A DNA stretch of 64,000 nucleotides from Pseudoselenomonas ruminantium (lineage in GTDB: Bacteria > Bacillota > Negativicutes > Selenomonadales > Selenomonadaceae). Of this stretch, positions 52,844-63,700 are shown one piece after another (position 1 is the first letter of the stretch; each line of letters starts with the position of its first letter). The stretch covers positions 31,829-95,828 of the forward strand of contig NZ_FOQK01000001.1 of assembly GCF_900113715.1 (NCBI RefSeq), in the 5' to 3' direction. Both the position numbers and the translations under genes were made by a program. Under the pieces are notes generated by a model. That model was not told the origin of the DNA. It ran no database searches and saw nothing but the letters and a program-made list of their open reading frames with translations.

Positions 52844-52980
52844 AACGTGTACTTTGTCTTTTTTTCGGCCGGTCTTTGCGAGGACATACGTCCTTGTGTG
52901 TGGAGGCGGAAAGGACTATAAATATAAACAGAAGTCCATCCAGGATGGGTAAGAGAAGAGATTAGGAGAGGGGACGTTGC

Positions 52981-54666
52981 ATGGGCAGACATGTTCGTGG
53001 ACAGGCAAAACATATTCGCAGGCGTGAGGGAAGAAGGCTATGGCAGCAGATGACGGCTGGTGTGCTTACCAGTGCTGTGTTGCTGGGACTTTCGTCGGGC
53101 TTGTCTTCTGCCGTGGGGAAACCGGCAGAGCAGGTAGAACCGTCGTTAGTGGTTGCCCGTTATGTATTTTCGGGAGAGAATCCTGTGAGCGAAGAGGAGC
53201 TGCAGCAGCTGTTGCAAAGGCACCGCCGGCAGCTGGCGACACTGAAGCAGCTTGAAGAACAGGCGAAAGAAGTGCAGAAATATTTGCGCGAGCGGGGGCA
53301 TTTCGTAGCCACGGTCTATTTGCCGCCGCAGGGCTTTGCAAATGGAACGGTGGAGATGCGGATCGTGCCGGGGCATTATGGCCGCGTAATCGTCAAGAAT
53401 GAGTCATATGCAACGGATGAAGCGGTACGTCGTGAAATGGGTATCAAAGCCGGCGATGCGGTAGAACGTGAGACGCTGGAACGTGGTGTCTGGCTGGCTG
53501 GTGATATGCAGCGGCTGGAGGTAAAAACACAGCTGCAGGCGGGAGAAAAAACGGGAACGACCGATCTGATCGTACATGTCAAACCGAAAGGCAAGCGGAT
53601 GTGGGGCTATGTTGGCTTCGACAATGGCGGCTACCGCTATACTGGTTCGTATCAATATAGTATGTTTGCTAACTACGCAAGCCCGTTCCGTCAGGGCGAT
53701 TTGCTATCCGCAGGTGGCGTCATGACCAATCATGGCGGCGATACCTGGAGCGGCTCGGTGTCTTATGTGACGCCAATCCTGAGCCAGGGCAACAAATTCG
53801 GTATCAGCTATGGCAAGTCACATTATGCATTGTCCGATCAGCTGTCATCGCTTGGCATGACAGGAACGGCTGATGTGGTAAGTGCCTGGTGGCAGCATAA
53901 TTTCAAGCGCAGCCGCAAGGCTAATTGGTATGGGACGCTGCGTTTTGACTGGAAGCAGCTTGATTCGGAATCGGATGCTTATGCTTCGCTGAACAATCCG
54001 AAGGAAACGCAGAGCTGGTCGCTGTCTATTCATGGCGACAGTCTGGATACATGGGCCAGCGGTGGTAAAAATACCTGGTCACTTACGTACACCCACGGCG
54101 ATTTGACGATAAAGAATGATTTACAGCGCAGCCTGGACGCAATCCGTGGGAAGGGCGCAGGCGATGGTGCACATACTGCGGGGAATTTTGGCAAGTATAA
54201 TCTGAGCCTGACGCGGCTGCAGCGCATCGATGACCGGCTGGCTTTGTGGCTGAGCTATGAGCGGCAGTGGGCGGAGAAGAATCTGGATAGTTCGGAGAAG
54301 ATGTCCTTGGGCGGCCCCTATGGTGTCAGGGCATATCCGATTGGCGAGGCAGCGGGGGATGATGGCTGGCGCTGGACGACGGAACTGCGCTGGAATATCC
54401 CGCAGCGTGAAGGCGATAAGAATACCTGGCAGCTCATCGCGTTTGCCGATGGCGGTCATGTGGATTCGTACCACGATGGCAACAGCCGCATCGCAGGCCG
54501 GGGGAATGGCCGCAGCCTATACGGCGCAGGCATTGGCGTCAATTGGAGCCATGAAGACAACTGGGCAGCACGCCTCCATTACGCCTGGAAGCTCGGGGCA
54601 GAAAAGGCTGAGTCCGATAATGATGCGAATGGCCGGTTGTGGTTCCAGCTGTATAAATTCTTTTGA
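52981..54666 (+). CDS. Two-partner secretion transporter TpsB (ShlB/FhaC family)
   Basis: TpsB forms an outer-membrane beta-barrel that exports the partner TpsA. The 561-residue protein has a long Arg/Lys-rich leader (1-45) and a POTRA domain (about 57-133) with YVFSGENPVSEEELQQLL. A second POTRA-like part (about 135-195) contains MGIKAGDAVERETLERG. The barrel follows from about 200, with alternating short beta-strands. The conserved VRxY motif is GGPYGVRAYPIGEA near residue 450. The terminal residue is Phe, as usual for outer-membrane barrels. It precedes tpsA by 68 bases. An outer membrane is therefore expected. Confidence 0.93.
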   Translation: MGRHVRGQAKHIRRREGRRLWQQMTAGVLTSAVLLGLSSGLSSAVGKPAEQVEPSLVVARYVFSGENPVSEEELQQLLQRHRRQLATLKQLEEQAKEVQKYLRERGHFVATVYLPPQGFANGTVEMRIVPGHYGRVIVKNESYATDEAVRREMGIKAGDAVERETLERGVWLAGDMQRLEVKTQLQAGEKTGTTDLIVHVKPKGKRMWGYVGFDNGGYRYTGSYQYSMFANYASPFRQGDLLSAGGVMTNHGGDTWSGSVSYVTPILSQGNKFGISYGKSHYALSDQLSSLGMTGTADVVSAWWQHNFKRSRKANWYGTLRFDWKQLDSESDAYASLNNPKETQSWSLSIHGDSLDTWASGGKNTWSLTYTHGDLTIKNDLQRSLDAIRGKGAGDGAHTAGNFGKYNLSLTRLQRIDDRLALWLSYERQWAEKNLDSSEKMSLGGPYGVRAYPIGEAAGDDGWRWTTELRWNIPQREGDKNTWQLIAFADGGHVDSYHDGNSRIAGRGNGRSLYGAGIGVNWSHEDNWAARLHYAWKLGAEKAESDNDANGRLWFQLYKFF

Positions 54667-54734
54667 TACCGTAGACGATAGAGAAAGTATTCCGGCATGA
54701 AGCCGGAGAAGGATAAAGGGAGTTAGTTTATTTC

Positions 54735-57700
54735 ATGCGTATAACGAGAAAGCGGCGTCGTGCCGCAGAGCGGCGCCTGAAGCAGAAGCATCTGCTGACG
54801 CAGGGGCTGCGCCGTGGTGCAGGGGTCGTGGCAGCAGGTGCCATGATGATCAGCGGCAGCCAGCATGGCTGGGCATTGCCGCAGGGGGGACAAGTCGCTG
54901 CCGGTGCGGCAGAGATTGCGCAGAAGAATGCCGAAATGGCAATCCGCCAGCAGTCACAGAATGCAATTATCAATTGGCAGTCGTTCAACATTGGCGCCAA
55001 TGAGCGTGTCAATATCTTCCAGCCAAACAGCCAGGCTGCCTTGCTGAATCGCGTCATGGATGGCAATGTGACGCAAATCATGGGGGCGTTGCAGGCCAAT
55101 GGCCGCGTGTTCATCGTCAATCCCGCCGGGATTTTGTTTGCACCTGGGGCGCAAGTCAATGTTGGCTCCTTGGTGGCGTCAACGCTGCAGATCAGTAATG
55201 CCGATTTCATGGCTGGCCAGTATGCTTTTGTCAGCCAGAAGGACGGCGGCAAGATCATCAATAAGGGGGAACTTATTGCTAAGAATCAGGGATTGGTGGC
55301 ACTGCTCGGCCAGCAGGCGGAAAATGATGGTATCATCGTGGCCAAGAAGGGCACGGCTGCGTTAGCAGCTGGCGAAGCGATTTCGCTGGATTTCGATGGG
55401 GATGGCAAGGTAGCAGTTGTCCCCAGTAAGAACGCAGTAGAGCATGTAGTGACGAATAAGGGCCTCGTCGAAGCCGACGGAGGTCTGGTTTTCATGTCCG
55501 CAGCAGCGGGGGAAGAACTCACGGATTCCGTCGTTAACCAGGAGGGCATCGTGCGGGCCCAGAGTCTTGCCGGCAAGCGCGGTGAGGTAGCTGTCACGGC
55601 AGCGACGGTAAACGTAAAAGCTGGCAGCGTCATCGATGCCAGCGGTGACGATGGCGGCAAGGTGGAAATCGGCGGCGGCTGGCAGGGCAGCGGCGAGCTG
55701 GCACATGCCAAGCAGGTCACGGTGGAAGCAGGCGCTGCCATCAAGGCTGATGCGACGGCGGCTAACGGCAATGGCGGTGAGGTCGCTGTCTGGTCGGATG
55801 GCCGGACGGATTTTCATGGCAGTATCTTTGCCAAAGGCAAAGGGACTGGCGACGGTGGACGTGTCGAGACGTCGGGACATGAATTGTCTGTTACCGGTCA
55901 TGTTGAGGCGGCAAGTGAACAGGGCGCAAATGGACAGTGGCTGCTCGATCCCTACAATGTGACCATCACGGATAGCGGCACAGGCGATGCAGTAGATGGC
56001 AATAGCTATACGGCGGCGAAAAGCGATTCGAAGATAGCCAATACCGTGGTGAATGCAGCGCTGCAGGCCAATACGGATGTCAAGATCTCGACGGGCACGG
56101 CTGCTGGTGGTGACAATGGCGACATCACCATCAATGGCAGCATACAGAGCAGCGGCAAGAATGCGACGTTGTCGCTGGAAGCGGCTCGCGATATCATCAT
56201 CAACAAGGATATCACGGGCGAGCAGCTGAATCTTGACTTCAAGTCCAACAGCGGCAACGGTGGTACGTTCATGGGGGGCAAGATCAAGCAGGCTGCAGAC
56301 TCTACGATTACGACTAACGGGGGAAGTGTCTACTTCCATGGCGGCAATACCGATGATATGGCCCGGGCAACGGTAACCGGGGAAAGCGGCATTCAGCTGG
56401 CTGGCACGATAACGACGGCTGGCGGCAATATCACCCTGCATGGTGCGACCAATGAAAAAAATGCCGATGGTGTCCAGATTACCGGCAAGGTATATGCTGG
56501 CGCTGGCAAGCTCGCCATCTTGGCGCATAATGAAAAGGGTGGCAATGGGCTTGCGTATGATGGTGAACTGTCAGCCAAGGATATGCAGCTCACGATGGAT
56601 GCGGCAAAAGGCACAGGCAAGATAACAAGTACAGCGGATGCTGATGGCAATAAAGGTACCCTTAGCATTCAGACCGAAACCAAGAATGCTGCGATATCAC
56701 TGGGTAGCGGCGTGGGGCTCAATATAACGAATGCCCTGTTAGGTGGCGGCTTTGCAACGACGCAGATTGGTGCGGCAGATAATGCTGGTACGATTCAGGT
56801 CGGCAGTGCGGTCAGCACAACGGGGGATTTGACGTTGTATGGCGGTTCGATTGCCGTCGGGGCAGCGCTTACGTCGGATAAGAACATTTCGCTGAAGGCA
56901 AGTGACAAAATCACAGGCACAGCGGCTGGCAAGGTCACCGCAGAGGTCCTTGATGTGGAAACGAAAGGCGATGTCCAGTTAAGTACGGATGTCGCCATCC
57001 TCAAGGGTAAGGCCAATAGCTTTGACATCACCAATACCAGCACGAGTTCGATGAAGCCGATGACGCTGGGCGCTGAGGATATGAAGTTGACGGCGGCGAA
57101 GGATATTTCAATCAAATCCAGCGGGATTTTGACTTCTGTGGCGGGGGCTATAAGCTCAGCTGCGGGCGATATTGCACTGCAAGCGGATTCCTTTGCCTTG
57201 ACGGACGATTCCATCCAGGGCAAGGGGAAACTTACGATTGACACCCTGACGGCCGGCAAGAGTTTCGGTGTGGGTGGTGCTGCTGGCGATGTGGAATTAG
57301 CAGGTGTTGGGTTTGCTGCTGCCGGTTTTTCGGCTATCCAGTTTGGTAGCCAGGATACCGGTGCTATCCGTATCGGCACGCTTAACGTAAAAGATGCGGT
57401 ATCCTTTACCTCCGGCAGCTCCATAACGGTTGCGGGCCAGCTATCGTCAAATGGCAAAGATATGGCCTTTACAGCCGAGGGCGCGGATGGTTTTCAGCTG
57501 GAAAATGGCAGTGTGCTGGAAGCCGGGGCAGCAGATATCGCTATCCAGGCAGATAAGCTGACGCTGGCGGGCGCGTTTTCAGCGCAGAATACGGGTACTT
57601 TGTCTTTTTCGTGCAGAAGTACAGATGCCTATACGATTGGCGGTAATGATGCTGCCAGCTATATAACGGATGAAAGCCTCCAAAAGATAGGCGATACGTT

Positions 57701-60700
57701 TAAGAATGTCGTCATTGGCACGGAAAGCGGCGGTGCTGTAACGCTGGCGGATATTACTAAGCCACCGGCTTATCTGACGGTAAAATCCGGCAGCACGGCG
57801 ACGGTTACCGGAACGGTCAAAGCAAACTCGCTGGTGCTGGCGGCAAAAGAAGGCATTCAGGAAGCTGGTGGAAGTATCAAGGCCGAATCCCTGCTGCTGC
57901 AGGGCGGCAAGGCCGACCTTACGGGAGCAGGCAATGAAATCCAGAACCTGGCTGCTGACGTTTCCGGTGCGCTGGCGGTAAACAGCAGCGCAGATATGAC
58001 CATTGGCCAGGTGGAAGACCGCAATGCTGAGAAGGTAGTGAAGAAAGAAGGAATCACCACCAAAGGCGGCAGTGTCAAGATTACCATGGATGCCGATAAA
58101 AAGCTGACCATGGGGACGATCGATGCCGGCAGTGCCAATATCACGATTTCCGCGGATTCGATTGCCAAAGGGACGAGCACAGGCAAGGTGACGACGAGCG
58201 GCAAGGTGCAGCTCTATACGACTACGGCGAATAAGATGATTGCCATTGACACCGAGGAGTATGAGGGTGCTATGAATATCGATAGCGACTCGTTTGCCAA
58301 GGGCGCATTCAGCAATTCCTATGGCGAGCTTATCATTGGCCGCCGGACTGATGAGCAGGATGGCAGTTCGCAGCAGGGCAAGGTCATCATCAAGCATACG
58401 AACTTCAGCTCGAAGACGACGGTGCGCACGGAGAATCAAGTAGAGTTTGCTGATAGCAATATCGTCGGTGGCGACTTGACGGTTCATGCGACGGGATTGC
58501 AGCTGGATAAGGACAGCACGACCGATATCAAGAATCACAACCTCAATCTCAATCTGACGGACAGCCTGGATTTGGGCGAAGGTGTTATCAATGGTTCGGG
58601 CAAGCTCAATATCACGACGCCGGAAGGAAAGAATATCTATCTGGGCGGTACGGATTTTGCCATGCCAGCAGCTGAAGACAATGGGTATAAAATCGGCTAT
58701 GGTACGGTCAATTCCAACCTGACAGGTTTCAGCGATTTTGGCATCACGACGAAGGAGAATGTCTATCTTTATGCAGGCGGTATCGATAAATCGGTTAAGA
58801 TTGCTGGAGCCAAAGGCATCCATGTTGTCGAGGATGTTACGCTGGGAAGCGCAGATCCTGCGGCGGCGACGGAGCTTACGCTGAATAGTGCTGCTGGTAC
58901 GATTGACGTGGCAGCGGGCAAGACGCTTACCATCAATGGCGCCAATACGGTTGTCAATGCTGCGGCAAAGGAAGTCAAGCTGGCTGCTGGTGCCAAAATC
59001 GAAGCCAAGGCTGAGATGGCAGGCGCAGCTGCGGGCAAGGGCGGCGTTACGCTGACGGCTGATGCGCTCGAATTGGGCACCAACGCCAAGATCGATGGCG
59101 GTGCTGGCAGCTTTACCTTGCAAACGGACAAGCTGACGGTGGATCGTGCGGACAGCGTGACCAATATCGAGGGCAAAGGCAAATTGACGCTGGCTACGAA
59201 AAGCGCTGCGGCGAAGATGTTTGTGGAAAACGAACTGACTACGGCGGAAAATGGCTTGCATGTCACGGCTGCAGATATCAATGGCGGTGTCTTTGGGGCT
59301 GGCTTTACGGAGCTTTCGCTGGGCAATGAAAAGGGAACTGGTACCCTGACGATTGATAGCGTTGCTTTTAAAAATAGCTTGACGCTGCAGAATGGCAGCA
59401 GCGGGGCCATCGTCTTCCAAGGCAAAAACAGCGTGGCGGCTGGCCAGGCGGTGACGCTCAAGGCTGGCAGCATACGCAATGCGGACGGCGGCAGTTTTGA
59501 GGCCCAAAGTGGCCCTGCCGGAGCTAGCCAGCTCAACATCTATACGAATGATTTGAGTAAACTTACGGGCACAGCTGGCAATACCATCCGCGGAACGGGG
59601 ACGCTCGGGCTTTCGACTTATGATGGCACGACGGCTATCCATATTACCAAAGACGCTCAGGCTGGTGGCTTGAATCTCTATGATGCGCTGCTCAATGGCA
59701 CGGGTGCCTTTGCAGACACGTTCAGTGCGTTTGCCATCGGCAACGACACGCAGCAAAGCATCACGGTCAGCGGTGGTACACTGGCGAAGCCGACTACGCT
59801 GACTACCAGCGCGGAGGGCAAGATTACCGGCAGCGGCCTGCAGGCAGCGAGTGTTGCCTTTGTTGGCGGTGACGTAGAGCTTACGGGCGACAATACCATC
59901 GGTACGGTCGCGGCCAATGTAAGGAGCCTGTCGCTGGAAGAAACCGCAGGCAAGCAGCTGACGGCCGGCGAAGTAAATGGCGTCAAGGGAATCGCGGCGA
60001 CTAGTGGTGACATCGAGCTCACAACAGACCAGTTCGATATCGCTGGCGATGCCAAGCTATCGGGCAAGGGCAAGCTGACGATTGCGCAGAAGACGGAAGG
60101 CGTCGCCTTGAATATCGGCGACAATGCCATCAAGGATCATGGCGCCGGTGCCCTCAATATCAAGTCGGAATGGTTTGCCGGCCATGATAAGAATCCAGCT
60201 ATCCAGGATGGGTTCCGTCATATTTATCTGGGCGGCGGTTATGGCGATGCGCATATCGATTCTTCGACGGATCTGCATTTCCTCGATCCAACGACCGTTC
60301 GCTCTGGTTTTGAGACAGCAGTGACGAAGGCCAGGACGACGACCATCAGCGGCAAGACGCATATCCATCTGGCCGGTACCGATGGGATCGAGTTCATGGC
60401 ACAGAAGTTCAAGATGAATGGCACGAGTACCATCGAGACCGAAAGCGGTGATATCAGCATTACGGCTGATGAAGTCGAACTGGCCAGCGATTCTTCGACG
60501 GGAACCATCATGACTGGCACGCAGGGCACTGTGAAAGGCGGTCAGCTAAACATCAAGACGCTGGATGAGAACCGCAGCATCAAAGTCGGTACATTTAATG
60601 GTCAGGTTGCGGCAGATGCGCTCTATCTTGACTCGTCATATTTTGACGCATCCTCGACGACGCGTATTTTTGCGAAAGGTTTTGATGCCATCAATATCGG

Positions 60701-63700
60701 CCGCGGTGACGGCCAGGGAAGCTATGAACAGTCTGGCAGTATTGCCTTTGAGGATACGGTCAATGTCATCCAAGGGTACAAGAATTCCAATGCCGCAGTA
60801 AAAATCAGCGGCAAGATGTCCTTTGGCGAGAAAGATTACAACATCCGCAGCCAGAATGTCGTCCTTTCCGGGGCCGATATCGAAACGACTACGGGTAATG
60901 TCAACATCACGACGAACAGCCTGACCAACGATACGAGCCAGGGACGCAACAGCATCAAGACCACCCAGGGTGGTAAGCTGACGCTCGATACGTTCGATAA
61001 GGACAGAGAAATCCATATCGGCAAGACGGGCACGTCTGGCCTCGATATCGATAAGGAATGGTTCGATACCGATACGACCACGGAAACCTCGATCTTCCAT
61101 GGCTTCAATGAAATCAACTTTGGTGGCGAAGATCACACGGGAAATATTTCTGTCAATGGTTTTGAAGTGCCGAAAGCCGATGGTACGAAGCCGAGCGTAG
61201 TGAATATCAAGACCCAGGGCAATGTCGCCCAGCAGGAAAATGGTGGCGGCCTCGTGGCAGATAAAGTGACGATTGCCGCTGGTGGCAACGTGGACTTGAC
61301 GAATTCCGAAAACCACATCCAAGAAATCGGCGATGTGACGGGTAAGAAGATTGACATCAAGAATAACACGTCAACAAGCAGCAAGACAACAGAAACGACA
61401 ACCATCACGGGGCATATCCAGGGCGAGACGATTACGGTCCAGACGGATGGAAGCATCAAGATTGACTCGTCCGGCAGCCTGGAGTCTACGTCCGGCGGCG
61501 TGACAATTGACGCAGGCAAAGGTCATTTCATCAATGAAAATACCAATCCGGGCAGTCAAGTGATAAAGACGCCGGATTCGCAGCGCTGGATTATCCATAC
61601 GGATAGTCCGGAAGGCGACAATCCTGGTACGCTTGTGCCCGATGGTATCCGTTATAATACGAAAGATAATTCCGAAGTCAAGAACCCGGAGAGCAAGGAC
61701 TATGGTTGGGATAAGGATGTCATTGCCTATACGAAGCCGCTTGTTGTCAATGTGACGTCGGAACGCGTTTACGGCGACGGAAATGCGAATTTCATCACTG
61801 GCGATGCGTTCAAGGCAGAAAATGCCGATAAGGAGCATAAGGGCACGGCAACGGAGCAGGCAAAGTATGCTAAGCTGCTGGAAGATCTGCGCAACAATCC
61901 GGATAAATCCTATAAGTGGGATGATAAATTGACACCGGCAACAGCTGTGAATACAGCAGGCGGGCCGGCCGCTGGGGCCATTTATGGCAACGCCAAGGAA
62001 GGCGGCATTGCCGGGAAGAACCGTCAGATCGAATACGTGGGAGACAATAACCTCAACGCTACGGTCAATATTGATTTCAAGATTACACCGCGTACCGTAA
62101 CGGTAACCGCTGCCAATGATACGAAGACATATGATGGTAAGGCATATACCAGCAATGAGAATGGCAACGGTCAGGTGACCTATGAAAATATCTATACAGA
62201 AGACAAAAATGCGGAAGGGGGATTCAAGGAAGGCATCATTACGGGCGGCAGCATCCGCTATGGTACGGCACAGTCTGGCAAACCGTCGGCCGAAGGTGCC
62301 AAAGATGCTGGCAGTTATGCCATTGGCATTCAGGACAGCGACCTTACATCCAATGGCAACTATGTATTCGTCTATCAGGATGGTACACTTACCATTGACA
62401 AGCGCAAGCTGGCAGTGAGCGCTGGCGATGTGCAGAAAGTCTACGGTACCGACGATCCGTCGTCGGTGGCCGGGACCGTAACCGGCGGCAGCCTGGCTGA
62501 TGGCCAGCAGTCGCGGCTGGATATCCAGATGGCGGGGCAGAAGTACCAGAATGTCGGTGAGACCACAGCCGTAACGGTCAATAAAGTGACCATATTGGAT
62601 GAAAATGGCGAAGATGTCACCAAAAACTATGACATCACGCAATCGGATGGTGTCTTAAAAGTTACGCCGCGTGATGTCATTGTCACGGCGGCAGATTATG
62701 AACGCGTCTATGGGCAGGAGAATGATCAGCTTGAACCGGTTGGCCGTGCTGGCTATACGGTCGGTGCGGCCGTCGATACGGCAGAAGAGCATACTGGCCT
62801 GGTTAATGGCGATACGCTCTCGGCGGTGACCATCAGCAAGGATGTGACGGGAATCGACGCGCTGACCGATGCTGGCACTTATGCGGGCACTATAAAGGCC
62901 GCGGGCGGAACCATCACGCCAGGAAAGGCCCAGAATTACCACATCATCTATAAGGATGGCAATCTTGTCATTCACAAGAAACAGGTTGTAGTAAAGGCGG
63001 TGGATGATAGCCGCAAATACGATGGAACTTCCTATACTGGCGGCAATGGTGTCACCTATGAGGGCTTCCTGCCTGGTCAGGATATCACCAAGATTGCTGA
63101 AGCATCCGGTGAGATCCAGTATGGCAGGACAAAGGATGCCGGGCAGGAAAATGCCCAAGGGGCTGTGCATGCTGGCAGCTATGCCATTGGCATCCAGGAC
63201 AGCGATCTTGCGGCTAAGAATTATGAATTTGTCTATGAAGACGGCCGTCTGACGATTACGCCGCGCCGGGTCAAGGTAAGCGTAGACGATGGTACACGCG
63301 TCTTCGGCCAGTCCAATGATGTAGTCAAAGTTGCGGGGCATGCAGTTGATGAAGCTGGTTATGACAGCCTGCTGGCAGGCGATTCCTTCGCGGACTTCTC
63401 GATAACTTCGGCAGCTGATGAGAAAGCAAACGTTGGTGACTACTCCATGCAAGTCAAGGAGGCAGGCTTTTCCAAAGACAGCGTGAGCTGGAGCACGGAT
63501 TACAGCATAACGGCTGAGCCGGGCAAATTGACGGTCACGCCGCGTGAAGTACGCATCACCGCTGGTTCGGCTTCACGTAAGTACGGGGAGGAAAATCCGG
63601 TGGTCAAAGCCTACACGGTAGAGCGCGGCGACAGCCGCACGACGCGGGGCTTGTTGTTTGGCGATACGCTGGCAGATGTTACGCTGTCTTATGATGCAGG

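Larger units (their letters stand above)
52604..52980 (+). other. Intergenic region between the Mrr gene and tpsB
   Basis: A gap of 377 bases with no convincing gene. It holds an AT-rich stretch (52604-52680), a strong terminator (52691-52742), a promoter (52815-52843) and an untranslated leader of roughly 130 bases with a small AGGAC-ATAC-GTCCT hairpin near 52882. No riboswitch consensus was recognised. Confidence 0.6.

Noticed and set aside
52618..52845. 75-codon plus-strand open frame before tpsB
   Set aside because: It runs through the terminator hairpin and the promoter of the tps operon and has no ribosome site.
57579..59756. Long minus-strand open frame (725 codons) opposite tpsA
   Set aside because: Antisense shadow of the GC-rich, repetitive tpsA frame. 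It has no ribosome site and no recognisable domains.
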